Shown here: piece after piece, positions 9,301 through 18,227 of the stretch
How positions within the stretch are numbered: position 1 is the first letter of the stretch
Layout: each line of letters begins with the position of its first letter
Assembly (NCBI RefSeq): GCF_000374185.1
Contig: NZ_KB910518.1
Coordinates: forward strand, 222,667-286,666
Direction of reading: 5' to 3'
DNA length: 64,000 bases
Source: Paenibacillus sp. HW567
GTDB lineage: Bacteria > Bacillota > Bacilli > Paenibacillales > Paenibacillaceae
Position numbers and translations under genes: made by a program
The notes under the pieces: generated by a model
What the model saw: only the letters and a program-made list of their open reading frames with translations
What the model was told of the DNA's origin: nothing
The model's database searches: none

Positions 9301-9880
9301 ACAGGACACCTGGGCGGAGAATCTGGCGCTGATGTTCACGTTCCGGGGAATTCCCGCCATTTTCTACGGTTCAGAGATTGAATTCCAAAAGGGAAAAGTC
9401 ATTGATCCCGGCCCGAACGCACCGCTCAGCACCACAGGCCGCGCTTACTTCGGTGATCATATGGAAGGAAGTGTTACGGTTCAGGATTACGGCAAATATA
9501 CAAATGCAACCGGGCAGCTTGCGGAATCGCTGAATTATCCTTTGGCGAAGCATATCAGACAGCTTAATTTAATCAGAAGAGCCGTTCCAGCCTTGCAAAA
9601 AGGCCAGTATTCTACAGAAAATGTATCCGGCAATCTGGCTTTTAAGAGAAGATATACCGACAGTGCCAAAGGCATTGACAGCTTCGCACTTGTTACGATC
9701 TCGGGAAATGCTACGTTTACCGGAATTCCGAACGGAACCTATGTAGATGCGGTCACAGGCGATACCAAGTACGTTAACAATGGCACGATTACATTAACCT
9801 GCTCCGGCAAAGGAAATGCAAGAGTGTATGTATTAAATGGCAAGGGCGGAATTGGAGAGACGGGAACTTATTTGAAGTAA
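6371..9880 (+). CDS. Secreted multidomain GH13 alpha-amylase
   Basis: 1169 residues. Sec signal peptide (about 1-32, ASA cleavage region). Then a CBM25-like starch module with the WDNNGGKNW signature (about 33-112), a CBM35/CBM6-like module starting KYEAESA (about 114-238), a Thr-Pro repeat linker (about 242-294), a CBM26-like module (about 296-385), two chitobiase-C-like beta domains with YTTDGS and YTDDGTEPS (about 395-570), and the GH13 barrel. Catalytic residues are visible: FRVDT (Asp809 nucleophile), FGEVATR (Glu840 acid/base) and VDSHD (Asp962). It would cleave extracellular starch. Start TTG at 6371 was chosen for the GGGGAGG site 8 bases upstream. A cre-like box lies in the leader and a terminator follows. 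It could also be a neopullulanase-type enzyme. Confidence 0.93.
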   Translation: MERQKSRSFISWMVIFALICSLFGLSGGASASNIDYTVTYTNSTATAVTLHWSTTNWTSVTDTPMSKSGTTFTANINVPEGAALIYCYHITAPTDSWDNNGGKNWTAVIPVAGKYEAESAALSGGAKINTDHTGYSGTGFVDGYTASGAATTFTVQASVSAAYNATLHYANATGSAKNVSIYVNGTKVKQTALASLANWDTWGDQTEPLSLLAGNNTIAYKYDPTDSGNINIDYIKIALGTTPTATPTPTPTATATPTATPTPPPTPTPTPTPTPTPTPTPTASPTVTPTPTSTGVTVHVKRPSGWNSALRIHYWNLSPATVPVSGAWPGILMNADGNDWYSYTITGATGASLIFNDGTGKQTADLSRSVKEGWYYTDNVWYDANPETPKIPVISAAPVPKTYDSAQTVTLSSSNSSDKIYYTTDGSTPTASSALYTAPVQVASSLTIKALGVNSLGQAGSIASFAYVIDLNADLQAPTITANLPVGHSDSAVTVSFNIKDNKAATTKAYYTDDGTEPSASSKLYISGNALAGLAGPSILISKTTTLKFLVVDGAGNQTTQSFVYNIGKSGDFREDTIYFVITSRFYDGDPGNNVHAWDDAKAGNPDSDPAWRGDFKGLIQKLDYIKALGFSAIWITPVVQNASGYDYHGYHAINFAKVDPRYESAGASYQDLINAAHAKGLKIIQDIVVNHTGNFGEENLFPMFKKDTTKADTVNNLIKLTDKLPANYDSMTPDQQYQARLALMKTEGTNNNMYHTEKSLSWESYTVQTGQIAGDCVDLNTENPVVDQYLINTYNQYIDMGVDAFRVDTVKHVSRYIFNKYFIPSWKARGGSDFYIFGEVATRYRDVWNSGIPAISTPFYTWKSSKSYPGDGKNDYASNKTSVEQEWADNSTTAGQPTSNNAILNGNNYHAPDYSMKSGLDVIDFPMHWAFKSAQEAFGMRSGDQYYNDATWNVTYVDSHDYAPDQAPENQRFAGTQDTWAENLALMFTFRGIPAIFYGSEIEFQKGKVIDPGPNAPLSTTGRAYFGDHMEGSVTVQDYGKYTNATGQLAESLNYPLAKHIRQLNLIRRAVPALQKGQYSTENVSGNLAFKRRYTDSAKGIDSFALVTISGNATFTGIPNGTYVDAVTGDTKYVNNGTITLTCSGKGNARVYVLNGKGGIGETGTYLK

Positions 9881-9897
9881 CCGCAGGCAATAGGCAT

Positions 9898-9947
9898 AAA
9901 CCCGTAAGAACCTTGATTTCAAAGGTTTTTACGGGTTTTATTTTTTT
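9898..9947 (+). terminator. Terminator of the amylase gene
   Basis: Arms AAACCCGTAAGAACCTT and AAGGTTTTTACGGGTTT followed by a T-rich tract. Confidence 0.92.
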
Positions 9948-10051
9948 CGGGCTGATTATGCAGCCTCCTTTACAATATGTTCCACCCCTTTTACTTGTCG
10001 TTTATACTTTTCGCACAGTGGATTGTTAACGTAATGAAAAGGGGTGATAGG

Positions 10052-10903
10052 ATGAGTACGACGGAAACAGCATATTCAATGAACCGCCAGCCCGTACTTT
10101 CAAGTCAAGCGCTTGGTTGGGACAAGCTGCAGGTGGCCAGATGGCCAAACCCTCTGCAGGCAATTGCCAATTTGTCCGAATCAAAGCATCTGATCGGTAT
10201 ACATTGCTCCGCATATTATGAGAATTATTACACCATTCATATTATTCCTGCAGGAGAACCGGTGCTGTCTTCCTGGGGGAAGGCCTCGTTATATTTTCTG
10301 CTGATTGAAATTCCTCCCGCTTATCTGGAGCGTATTGCCCGGGAGTCCGGGTTTCTCAAGGAAGGTTATATAGAGCTGGAACGCAAGTCTTACGTTAAAG
10401 ATCCTAAGCTGCTTCAACTCGGCCTGTGGATGCTGGAAGAGCTGCAGAATGAGGGCAGACAAGGAAAATTATACAGCGACTCCCTCGCCAATATGCTGGC
10501 GGTTCATCTGCTCAGTCATTATGCGGAGGTCAGCAGGGGGCGGGTGGTTTCAAGAGTTGCTGCCAATCAGGATATTCATCAAACCATAGAATATATGAAA
10601 GAGAGACTGGAAGAGGAGCTTTCGATACAGGAGCTGGCTGACCGGGCCAATCTGAGCTTATCCCATTATATCCGGCTCTTCAAGCAGCAGACGGGACATA
10701 CACCGCACCATTATTTAATTCGCCTGCGGATTGAACGCTCCAAGTCATTGATTTGCCAAGGGGATTATGGGCTGAGGGAGATTGCCGACCGTGCGGGATT
10801 TGCGGATCAGGGCCATTTCACGAGAATGTTCAAGCGCTTGACCGGAATGACTCCCAAGCAGTATATGCAGGAGGTAACCGCTAACAGAATTATTGCAAGA
10901 TGA
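10052..10903 (+). CDS. AraC-family transcriptional regulator
   Basis: 283 residues from the ATG at 10052, chosen because AGGGGTGAT precedes it; an upstream in-frame start has no ribosome site. The N-terminal ~165 residues form a probable sensory domain. The C-terminus carries the AraC double helix-turn-helix (LSIQELADRANLSLSHYIRL and LREIADRAGFADQGHFTRMF, then GMTPKQYMQ). It stands alone, followed in the same direction by a secreted protein gene. The target is unknown. Confidence 0.9.
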   Translation: MSTTETAYSMNRQPVLSSQALGWDKLQVARWPNPLQAIANLSESKHLIGIHCSAYYENYYTIHIIPAGEPVLSSWGKASLYFLLIEIPPAYLERIARESGFLKEGYIELERKSYVKDPKLLQLGLWMLEELQNEGRQGKLYSDSLANMLAVHLLSHYAEVSRGRVVSRVAANQDIHQTIEYMKERLEEELSIQELADRANLSLSHYIRLFKQQTGHTPHHYLIRLRIERSKSLICQGDYGLREIADRAGFADQGHFTRMFKRLTGMTPKQYMQEVTANRIIAR

Positions 10904-11084
10904 TTGTTTTGTTCAAGAAAAACCGCATTTTGTTCAAGAGAGGGTATCCCCCTGAAGCTACAATTAGGTTAAAGCTTGGCGAATACGCAATAGGTTGAAC
11001 CGCCAGCTAAAACTGAGCCTAAGTCTCTGTTAAAGGATGTTCATTCAATGGGGACAGGCTAAAAATTCAGGAGGAGACAAGAAA

Positions 11085-11951
11085 ATGAAACTGAAAAGAG
11101 TGTCAGGGTTGGTCTGCGCAGGAGCCATAGTTATGGGTTCACTGACTACAGGTGCGGTATGGGCTGATCCGGTCGTTAATGAAGCGGCGGCAACGGCAGA
11201 ACTGGCTGCGGGAGTCAATGAGTCGTGGCATGAGGTGTCCAAGACAACCTTTTGGCTTACTGATGCATTCGAGCGCGGACAAGGTGTCACCTCAGACGGC
11301 AACTCTTGGATATTCAATTCACAGCTAGGCCTTCTCAAAACAGCACTGGACGGGAAAAGCGTACAAGCCAGAAATGCGGTAGCTATTCCATCAGCAATTG
11401 CGCTGAAGGGCGGCGACCATATCGGTGACATCTCTTATTATAACGGCTTAATCTATGCTCCAATTGAAGACAGCAGTAAATATGAGCATCCTTATATCGC
11501 ACTTTTTAACTCACAGACTCTTGATTATACCGGAACTTCTTATGAGCTGCCGCTCAGTCTTCATCCCGGAGGTGTGCCTTGGGTAGCTGTTGATGCCCCG
11601 CGCAATCAGGTCTATACCGCTCAGTGGAGTCATGCCCCGGTATTGAATGTATTTAATCTCAGCGACATGTCTCTGGTTAAGACTGTTCCGCTCAGTCAGA
11701 CTATTGACCGTATTCAGGGTGCAGAGATGTACAACGGTTACCTGTATGCCTCTAGCGATGACGCCACAAAGTCGGTCTACCGCATCAACCCCGATACGGG
11801 AGAAGTTGTACTTGCGCTCAGCCGCAACCTGGGAAGCAGCACTGAAGCACAGGGCATTGCAGTACTCCCCACTTCAAACGGTGCCATTCTGCATATTCTT
11901 GACGTAGGCTCCAACCGGATCAGTATTAATTTCAGACACTACGCGCCTTGA
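11085..11951 (+). CDS. Secreted beta-propeller protein of unknown function
   Basis: 288 residues from the ATG at 11085, which follows AGGAGGAG. It has a clear Sec signal peptide (MKLKRVSGLVCAGAIVMGSL, cleavage near VWA-DP). The mature part shows repeated beta-propeller strands such as IGDISYYNGLIYAPIED, PWVAVDAPRNQVYTAQW, IQGAEMYNGYLYASSDD and SVYRINPDTGEVV, as in YVTN/quinoprotein-like propellers. No catalytic motif is recognised. The stop codon directly abuts the left arm of a 223-bp palindromic element. It may bind an extracellular ligand or cell-wall material. Confidence 0.7.
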   Translation: MKLKRVSGLVCAGAIVMGSLTTGAVWADPVVNEAAATAELAAGVNESWHEVSKTTFWLTDAFERGQGVTSDGNSWIFNSQLGLLKTALDGKSVQARNAVAIPSAIALKGGDHIGDISYYNGLIYAPIEDSSKYEHPYIALFNSQTLDYTGTSYELPLSLHPGGVPWVAVDAPRNQVYTAQWSHAPVLNVFNLSDMSLVKTVPLSQTIDRIQGAEMYNGYLYASSDDATKSVYRINPDTGEVVLALSRNLGSSTEAQGIAVLPTSNGAILHILDVGSNRISINFRHYAP

Positions 11952-12174
11952 TGCTATATAAGTTGAACCTTAGATTTTCATATTAGGGTAATGGTCGTAA
12001 CTGCGGGGAATGTTTGGACTTCCGGCCGCTGTTGTCTGCAGATTTCTTGATTTATACCGCTGTTCGCGGTGGAAATCCGCAGACAAAGGCGGACGCTAAC
12101 GCTCCTCCAGTTCCAAACTTCCCCTCCGCACTCCTACCTTTTTAATGATTTTATTATGTTCAACTTATATAGCA
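11952..12174. repeat. Long palindromic repeat B, copy 1 (MITE-like)
   Basis: Perfect 17-bp terminal inverted repeats, TGCTATATAAGTTGAAC (11952-11968) and GTTCAACTTATATAGCA (12158-12174), enclose nested stems. Core arms are GGGGAATGTTTGGACT and AGTTCCAAACTTCCCC. The inner stem is TTGTCTGCAGATTT facing AAATCCGCAGACAA, with a CCGC/GCGG tip. Related elements lie at 36000, 36682 and 57065. No ORF and no clear target-site duplication. Confidence 0.85.
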
Positions 12175-12210
12175 GAGAGAGAAGGTTCCATTCAAAGAGG
12201 GGAGATAATC

Positions 12211-13596
12211 ATGTTGAAGTATGGAAAATACATGCTGGCTTCGTTAGGTTTCACATTGGTCCTGGCCGGCTGCGGACAAGGAAACAACAACAGTAACAGT
12301 ACAGCGGGGAGCGGGGGGAGTTCCGGCACGGAAGAGTTAGCGGCACCGGCAAGCGCTGCTCCCGCAAGCGCTGCTCCGGCTGCCAAGGAGCCGGTTGAAA
12401 TCTCTTTTTATTATCCGGTAAATGTAGGAGGGCCGCTCACAAAGGTTATCGACGGTATGGCGGATTCCTTCATGGCAAAGTTCCCTGACATTAAGGTCAA
12501 GCCGGTCTACACGGGGAATTACGGTGACAATACGGTTAAGATTCAAGCCGGAGTGCAGGCCAAGCAGCCGCCGGATGTGGCGGTAATGATGTCTACCGAG
12601 CTGTACAGCATGCTGGACATGAACGCGATTATTCCGCTGGATGATTTCATTGCGAAGGATGCGGATTATCAAAAAGATGATTTCTATCCCGCCTTCGTGG
12701 AAGATACGCAAGCTGATGGACATACGTATAGCGTCCCATTCCAGCGGAGTACAATTATTCTGTACTACAACAAGGATATGTTCAAGGCTGCCGGTCTCGA
12801 TCCGAACAAACCGCCTACAAATTGGGATGAACTGGTGCAGTATGCGCAGAAGCTGAACCGGGACGGGCATGCAGGACTGGAGATTCCGGGCAATGATGAT
12901 TCTTATTGGATGTTCCAGATGTTGGCCCGCCAGATTGCGAGCGATCCGAAGCAGAGTATTATGGGGGACGATGGCAAGAAGGCAAACTTTAATACACCGG
13001 AGAACGTTGAGGCCCTGCAGTTCTGGCTTGATCTGTCGCATAAGTATAAGGCCATGCCGGAAGGTGTCATTGATTGGGCGGCTACGCCGACCGACTTCAT
13101 TGCAGGCAAAACAGCGATGATGATGCACACCAGCGGTAATCTGACGAATGTGAAGAATAATGCAAAATTCGATTTCGGGGTAGCTTTTTCTCCGGCCAAA
13201 AAGCAATACGGCTCACCTACGGGCGGGGGCAACCTGTATATCTTCAAGGATACGAGTCCTGAGAAGCAGGCGGCCGCCTGGGAATTTGTTAAATACATGA
13301 CGGCACCGGAGCAGGCCGCATTATTCAGCTCCTCTTCCGGTTATGTCGGAGTGCGCAAATCCGCTTATGATACAGCAGCGATGAAGAGCTACACCGAGAG
13401 CTTCCCGCAAGCTCTTGTAGCACGCGATCAATTGCAATATGCGTTCCGTGAGCTCTCAACGCACAATCACGGCAAGGTGTCTTCGGCGCTGACGAACCAG
13501 ATTCAATCGGCACTTGCGGGTAAGGTAGATGCAGCGGGCGCACTGAAGCAGGCGCAGGAGGAAGCAGACCGCGCACTGGCCCCATTTAACAAATAA
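12211..13596 (+). CDS. ABC transporter solute-binding lipoprotein (UgpB-like)
   Basis: 461 residues from the ATG at 12211 after AGAGGGGAG. Lipobox LVLAGC gives a membrane-anchored lipoprotein, followed by a Ser/Gly/Ala-rich linker. The binding fold is family 1. The stretch VPFQRSTIILYYNKDMFKAAG followed by a PPTNWDE segment is close to glycerol-3-phosphate-binding UgpB proteins. The downstream permeases and a phosphodiesterase support uptake of a phosphodiester or glycerophosphodiester, though sugar binding is possible. Two large hairpins separate it from the first permease, consistent with higher expression of the binding protein. Confidence 0.88.
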   Translation: MLKYGKYMLASLGFTLVLAGCGQGNNNSNSTAGSGGSSGTEELAAPASAAPASAAPAAKEPVEISFYYPVNVGGPLTKVIDGMADSFMAKFPDIKVKPVYTGNYGDNTVKIQAGVQAKQPPDVAVMMSTELYSMLDMNAIIPLDDFIAKDADYQKDDFYPAFVEDTQADGHTYSVPFQRSTIILYYNKDMFKAAGLDPNKPPTNWDELVQYAQKLNRDGHAGLEIPGNDDSYWMFQMLARQIASDPKQSIMGDDGKKANFNTPENVEALQFWLDLSHKYKAMPEGVIDWAATPTDFIAGKTAMMMHTSGNLTNVKNNAKFDFGVAFSPAKKQYGSPTGGGNLYIFKDTSPEKQAAAWEFVKYMTAPEQAALFSSSSGYVGVRKSAYDTAAMKSYTESFPQALVARDQLQYAFRELSTHNHGKVSSALTNQIQSALAGKVDAAGALKQAQEEADRALAPFNK

Positions 13597-13686
13597 GGCC
13601 GCTGCGGCTAAATTGCAGGGCTTCGATTTCTGGAAATATAAGGATGTATATGTTTCACGCTATTAATCATCCTTCTATTTCTCGCT

Positions 13687-13771
13687 GAAACGGATGCCGC
13701 CTCTGCCAGAGGACGGCGTAGCCGTTTCTACTTGGCCCGGCGGGATGCGCTTGTACAGAGCCTCCCGCCGG
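13687..13771 (+). promoter_or_regulatory. Two consecutive intercistronic hairpins
   Basis: First hairpin 13687-13728 pairs GAAACGG...CCGTTTC with inner CCTCTG/CAGAGG. The second, 13737-13771, pairs CCGGCGGGA with TCCCGCCGG. No T tract follows either, so they look like RNA-stabilising or attenuating structures between the binding-protein and permease genes rather than full terminators. Confidence 0.6.
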
Positions 13772-13830
13772 TATTTCTGTACATGCAAGCCCGGCTCATA
13801 GATAGAGGCTATAAGGAGGAGAACACCTGC

Positions 13831-14721
13831 ATGAATATCCAATGGGGCAAAAAGCTTAGGCGGAACGGACTCGGCTGGGGGCTTGTATTGCCTTCACTGT
13901 TATTTCTGTGTATGTTCACTTATTATCCGATGCTCAAATCAGCATGGCTCAGTCTTTTTGAGCAAAATTTGGCTGTCCGCAGCCCCGTATTCGTAGGCTT
14001 GGATAACTATAAGGCGTTGCTGCATGATCCGGTTTTTGCTGAAGTATTCCGGAATAATATCTGGTTTGCCATTGGCACGGTACCAGTCTCTATGGTGCTT
14101 GCCTTCCTGATGGCGTTGTTTGCGGATAAAGCAATCCGGGGAAGGGGGCTGATCCGCATTGCCTTTTTCTACCCGAATATGATTCCGATGATTGCTGCAG
14201 CCAGCATCTGGCTGTTCCTATATATGCCTCAATTCGGCTTATTTGCTCAGTTAGCGTCCTGGTTTGCGGGCAGTGAGGTTAACCTGCTTGGGAATCCCAA
14301 TACGGTGCTTGGGTCTCTGGTGGTAATGACCATTTGGAAGGAAGCCGGTTATTTCATGATATTTTACCTGGCCGGGCTGCAGCAAATTCCCAAGGATCTT
14401 TATGAATCGGCCTCGGTAGACGGAATCGGGACATGGGCGCAGCACTGGAAAATTACGCTGCCGCTCACAATGCCCACTACGTTATTTGTCGCGGTTGTGG
14501 CAGTTACGAACGCCTTCAAGTGGGTTGACCATCTCTGGATCATGACCAAGGGCGGGCCGGATCATGCGAGCAGCCTGCTGCTGTATTACATTTATGAGAC
14601 AACGTTCAATTTCAATGATGAAGGAATGGCGGCAGCGATGACTGTTGTGATGATTGTCCTGCTGCTTATTATATCCTGCCTGCAATTTGCCGGATGGGAA
14701 CGCAAGATTCATTACCAGTAA
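13831..14721 (+). CDS. ABC transporter permease (UgpA-like)
   Basis: 296 residues from the ATG at 13831, preceded by AAGGAGGA; an upstream in-frame start lacks a ribosome site. Six hydrophobic segments. The cytoplasmic EAA loop reads YESASVDGIGTWAQHWKITL, the family contact with the ATPase. No ATPase gene is in this operon, so a shared MsmX/UgpC-type ATPase elsewhere is expected. Pairs with the following permease. Confidence 0.9.
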   Translation: MNIQWGKKLRRNGLGWGLVLPSLLFLCMFTYYPMLKSAWLSLFEQNLAVRSPVFVGLDNYKALLHDPVFAEVFRNNIWFAIGTVPVSMVLAFLMALFADKAIRGRGLIRIAFFYPNMIPMIAAASIWLFLYMPQFGLFAQLASWFAGSEVNLLGNPNTVLGSLVVMTIWKEAGYFMIFYLAGLQQIPKDLYESASVDGIGTWAQHWKITLPLTMPTTLFVAVVAVTNAFKWVDHLWIMTKGGPDHASSLLLYYIYETTFNFNDEGMAAAMTVVMIVLLLIISCLQFAGWERKIHYQ

Positions 14722-14742
14722 CCTAAGGAGGAGATGGGTAAC

Positions 14743-15642
14743 ATGAAAAATTCTGCAGAACTCCTCCTGCCTGCGAATCAGCAGCGTGAGCGGAAGAGAA
14801 GAGCACAGAGGCTTCAGCCGGCGCGCCGCCGGATGACCGGAACTGTGCTGTGGCAGACGGTCATGCTGGGGTGTGCGGCTGCATGGCTGATTCCGCTGCT
14901 GTGGGTGCTGCGCAACGCTTTTTTACCAAAAGGGACCTCGATTGGGGCGGGCTGGTCCTGGACTTTCACATTCGATAATTTCATACATGTATGGCAAAGC
15001 GCACCGTTTGGGCAGTACTTCTGGAATACGCTGCTTGTGACCACAGGAATATTCGCGGTGCAGATTTTTACACTGACGCTGGCTGCCTTTGCGTTTGCCC
15101 GTGTGCCCTTTGCCGGACGAAACGTTGTGTTCATGCTGTTTCTTGTACAGATTATGGTTCCGCAGGATGTGCTCATTTTCTCCAATTACCAGATTATCAA
15201 TGAGATGGGCCTCCTGGATACGAAAATTGGTATTATGCTTCCTTATTTTGCTTCGGCTTTTGGGGTGTTTCTGCTTCGTCAGGCATTCAAACAGCTTCCA
15301 AATGAACTGGAGGAGGCGGCCCGGATGGAAGGCTGCTCAACGCTGGGTATGCTGTTCCGTATTTATATGCCCTTGGCGAGACCGGTGTATCTCTCGTTCG
15401 CAATAGTATCCATCAGCTTCCATTGGAATGACTTTCTGTGGCCGCTTATTGTAACGAATTCACCGGAGAACCGCCTGCTGACAGTGGGGCTGGCCATGTT
15501 TGCCAAATCAACGGAGGCGGGAGCGCAGTGGACGGATGTCAGCGCAGCCACCTTGATTGTGACCACACCTATGATCGTTGGATTTTTGCTGTTTGAGCGG
15601 CAATTTATCAGCAGTTTTATGCATGCCGGTATTAAAGGGTAA
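14743..15642 (+). CDS. ABC transporter permease (UgpE-like)
   Basis: 299 residues from the ATG at 14743. An ATG nine bases earlier sits too close to the AAGGAGGAG site. A basic N-terminal tail is followed by six membrane segments and the EAA loop LEEAARMEGCSTLGMLFRIY. It forms the heterodimeric channel with the upstream permease. Only 21 bases separate the two genes. Confidence 0.9.
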   Translation: MKNSAELLLPANQQRERKRRAQRLQPARRRMTGTVLWQTVMLGCAAAWLIPLLWVLRNAFLPKGTSIGAGWSWTFTFDNFIHVWQSAPFGQYFWNTLLVTTGIFAVQIFTLTLAAFAFARVPFAGRNVVFMLFLVQIMVPQDVLIFSNYQIINEMGLLDTKIGIMLPYFASAFGVFLLRQAFKQLPNELEEAARMEGCSTLGMLFRIYMPLARPVYLSFAIVSISFHWNDFLWPLIVTNSPENRLLTVGLAMFAKSTEAGAQWTDVSAATLIVTTPMIVGFLLFERQFISSFMHAGIKG

Positions 15643-15654
15643 GGGGGATTCTTA

Positions 15655-16479
15655 ATGAAACTGATGATTATGGGCGATTTGCATTATCCGGGAGAACTGG
15701 TCGATGCCGATGACAGGATGAATGAAGCAAGGGATACTTTTTTTGGACAATATTTACAAGAGTTTCTGGCAGCGGAGGCTGACTATTATATCTCTGTCGG
15801 CGATCTCACTCATGCCGGTTCGGCTTCTGAGTTCAAATTCATTATGCAAAATGTAGAACAAGCACTTCCGGACAGCCCCGGCCGCTTCCTGTATGTCTTG
15901 GGCAACCATGATACACACGCCTGCTCCAAGACGGATATTCAGAATTTAACGGGCCAGCCCCGGTATATGGCTATCGAAGAGGCTGAAGCCGTTATTCTCT
16001 TGCTGGATACAGCCCGGGAAACTCCCGAAGACTGGAGCGGCGCTATTGATGAAGATCAGCTCGAATGGCTCCGCAGCCAGATGACGCAATATGGACATAA
16101 ACCGCTTCTCGTATTCGCGCATCATCCGGTTTATAACACAACCGCCAGGTCGACAGAACCTATGATGTCTCTTGAGCCGGATCTGGATTTATTGTCTATT
16201 CTCGATAAGCATCAAGGACCGGGAATTTTCTTCAGCGGCCATAATCATGTCCGTTCCATGATCCGGCGGGGAAGTTGGAGCTTCGTACAAACTACGGCAG
16301 TGCCCGATGCTCCTGAGGCTACGGTCATCAATCTGCAGGGCGAAGATATCCGCATTGAAACTGTGCAGTTATGTGCTGCCCAGTACAGGGAACTGGCGGA
16401 GATTTTTGTCAAAAGCATGTATGACTACGATCCCCGGCCGTATGTGGAAGAAGAAGCGATAGAGGAGGGAAGCGCATGA
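15655..16479 (+). CDS. Calcineurin-like metallophosphoesterase (phosphodiesterase)
   Basis: 274 residues. All metallophosphatase motifs are present: GDLH (Asp8, His10), VGDLTH, LGNHD, AHHP and SGHNH. The closest recognised relatives are class III cyclic nucleotide and glycerophosphodiester phosphodiesterases (CpdA/Icc/GpdQ). No signal peptide, so it acts in the cytoplasm. Position behind a UgpB/A/E-like importer suggests it hydrolyses the imported phosphodiester. It overlaps the next gene by four bases (ATGA), so the two are translationally coupled. Confidence 0.88.
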   Translation: MKLMIMGDLHYPGELVDADDRMNEARDTFFGQYLQEFLAAEADYYISVGDLTHAGSASEFKFIMQNVEQALPDSPGRFLYVLGNHDTHACSKTDIQNLTGQPRYMAIEEAEAVILLLDTARETPEDWSGAIDEDQLEWLRSQMTQYGHKPLLVFAHHPVYNTTARSTEPMMSLEPDLDLLSILDKHQGPGIFFSGHNHVRSMIRRGSWSFVQTTAVPDAPEATVINLQGEDIRIETVQLCAAQYRELAEIFVKSMYDYDPRPYVEEEAIEEGSA

Positions 16480-17684
16480 CCCGAAAGCGTGTCAGACTGG
16501 CCATTGTGGGAGGCAACCGGGGAGCGAGCTTTCTGAACGCTTTGCAGGCCATGTCCGATAGGATTGACCTCACGGCGACCTGCGATTTGAACGAGCTGGT
16601 GCTGAACCAGTGGAAGGAGATATTTCCTGAAATCCGCACCTATCATGACTATTCCCATATGCTGCAGGATTCTTCAATTGATGCTGTATTCGTAATCAGT
16701 CCCATGCACTTGCACGCCCGTCATTCCATAGAGGCCTTAAACGCAGGAAAACATGTATTAAGTGAGGTTATTGCCGTTCAATCGCTTGAAGAAGCCTGGG
16801 AATTGGTCGAGACTGTGGAGCGTACCGGGCTGAAATATATGATGTCGGAAAATTATTGTTTCTCCAGGTCAAATTTAATGGTGAAGCATATGACAGAGCA
16901 AGGCTTGTTCGGCGAGATCACCCATGTAGAGGGAGGATACATTCACGATCTGCGCCATTTGATTCACCACCCGGACGGCTCGCTTACCTGGCGCGGCCAC
17001 CTTCACCAAAATTATAACGGGGTCAACTATCCCACTCATTCTATCGGTCCCGCCGCCCAGTGGATTGATATTAACAAGCCCGGCGGGGATCGGCTGAAGA
17101 GTATTTCCACCCATGTCTCCAAATCGAGAGCACTGCAGGAATATTTCAGCGGGCACTATGGCAAGGACCATCCGGCGTCCCGTGAAGGCTTCTGGCGGCA
17201 AGGCGATTCTGCTGTAGCGGCCCTGATGACGGAGAATGGCGTGCTGATCACGATCCGTGTGGATTGGACCTCTGTCCGGCCGCATAACAAAACGCAGTAT
17301 ATGCTGCAAGGGACTAAGGGAGCTTATTTATCGGCGCGGCATCCGAATGAAGATGATTTGATCTGGCTGCAGGACCGCTCGCCGCTGGACGGAGAGAGCG
17401 GAACGGAAATGTGGGAGCCGATGTCCAGCTACCAGCCGGAGTACGATCATCCGAAATGGAAGCAATGGGGAACCTTTGCCGCCGGTACGAAGCATGGCGG
17501 AGGAGATTTCCTTGTGCTCGAAGAGTTCATCTCGGCGATACAGGAGGACCGGACCCCATTGGTAGATGTATACGATGCAGTTACCTGGAGCGCAGTCTTC
17601 TTCCTCTCTATGGCATCTGTACAGGCAGGCGGGAATCCGGTCGCTTTTCCCGATTTCAAAGCAGGAAGAGGGTTCGCCAGATGA
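16476..17684 (+). CDS. Gfo/Idh/MocA-family oxidoreductase
   Basis: 402 residues. The N-terminal Rossmann region starts VRLAIVGGNRGASFLNAL. HVLSEVIA matches the family substrate/NAD contact motif, where EKP is more usual; here it is SEV. The C-terminal alpha/beta substrate domain follows. It probably oxidises a sugar or polyol derivative with NAD(P). Coupled to the phosphodiesterase upstream and the acetyltransferase downstream, both by ATGA overlaps. Substrate unknown. Confidence 0.85.
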   Translation: MTRKRVRLAIVGGNRGASFLNALQAMSDRIDLTATCDLNELVLNQWKEIFPEIRTYHDYSHMLQDSSIDAVFVISPMHLHARHSIEALNAGKHVLSEVIAVQSLEEAWELVETVERTGLKYMMSENYCFSRSNLMVKHMTEQGLFGEITHVEGGYIHDLRHLIHHPDGSLTWRGHLHQNYNGVNYPTHSIGPAAQWIDINKPGGDRLKSISTHVSKSRALQEYFSGHYGKDHPASREGFWRQGDSAVAALMTENGVLITIRVDWTSVRPHNKTQYMLQGTKGAYLSARHPNEDDLIWLQDRSPLDGESGTEMWEPMSSYQPEYDHPKWKQWGTFAAGTKHGGGDFLVLEEFISAIQEDRTPLVDVYDAVTWSAVFFLSMASVQAGGNPVAFPDFKAGRGFAR

Positions 17685-18202
17685 GGGACGGGCACTCCAA
17701 GCTGGTCATGAAGAAGGAGTCGCTGGCAGAGCTGCCGCAGCTCATTATACCGGAAGGATACAGCTTGAGGTCATTTCAGCCTGTGGACGTGACCGAATGG
17801 GAACAACTGGTTCGGATTTCGTTCGCCAGAGAAATAGCGTTCGGCGACAAAATCGGATTTGAGCCGCCGTTTCAGCCGGAGAAGATTCTGTTTCTCTGCC
17901 GCGAAGGTCTTGCCGTCGCTACGGCGGTTGCGTGGGAGAAGCCGGAAGGCGATTCGCGGTGTGGATATTTGCATATGGTCGGCGCAATGCCGGGGCATTC
18001 GGGCAAGGGGCTTGGGTATGCTGTCGCATTGGCTGCGCTGCACCGGATGAGGGAAGAGGGCAAACAGGAGGCGATGCTGGAGACGGACGACTTCCGGCTT
18101 GCCGCAATTCGGATTTATCAAAAATTAGGTTTTCATCCCGTCTACGCAGAGAAGGATCACCCAGCGCGGTGGATTCATATATTGTCACAATTGAAATCCT
18201 AA
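17681..18202 (+). CDS. GNAT-family N-acetyltransferase
   Basis: 173 residues from the ATG at 17681, which overlaps the previous stop codon (ATGA). The acetyl-CoA-binding motif is visible as VGAMPGHSGKGLGYAVALAA, followed by LETDDFRLAAIRIYQKLGF, the usual GNAT C-terminal motif. Last gene of the importer operon. It could modify a sugar or amine from the same pathway; substrate unknown. Confidence 0.85.
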   Translation: MRDGHSKLVMKKESLAELPQLIIPEGYSLRSFQPVDVTEWEQLVRISFAREIAFGDKIGFEPPFQPEKILFLCREGLAVATAVAWEKPEGDSRCGYLHMVGAMPGHSGKGLGYAVALAALHRMREEGKQEAMLETDDFRLAAIRIYQKLGFHPVYAEKDHPARWIHILSQLKS

Positions 18203-18227
18203 TCAAAGGGAAACACCACAATAAAAA

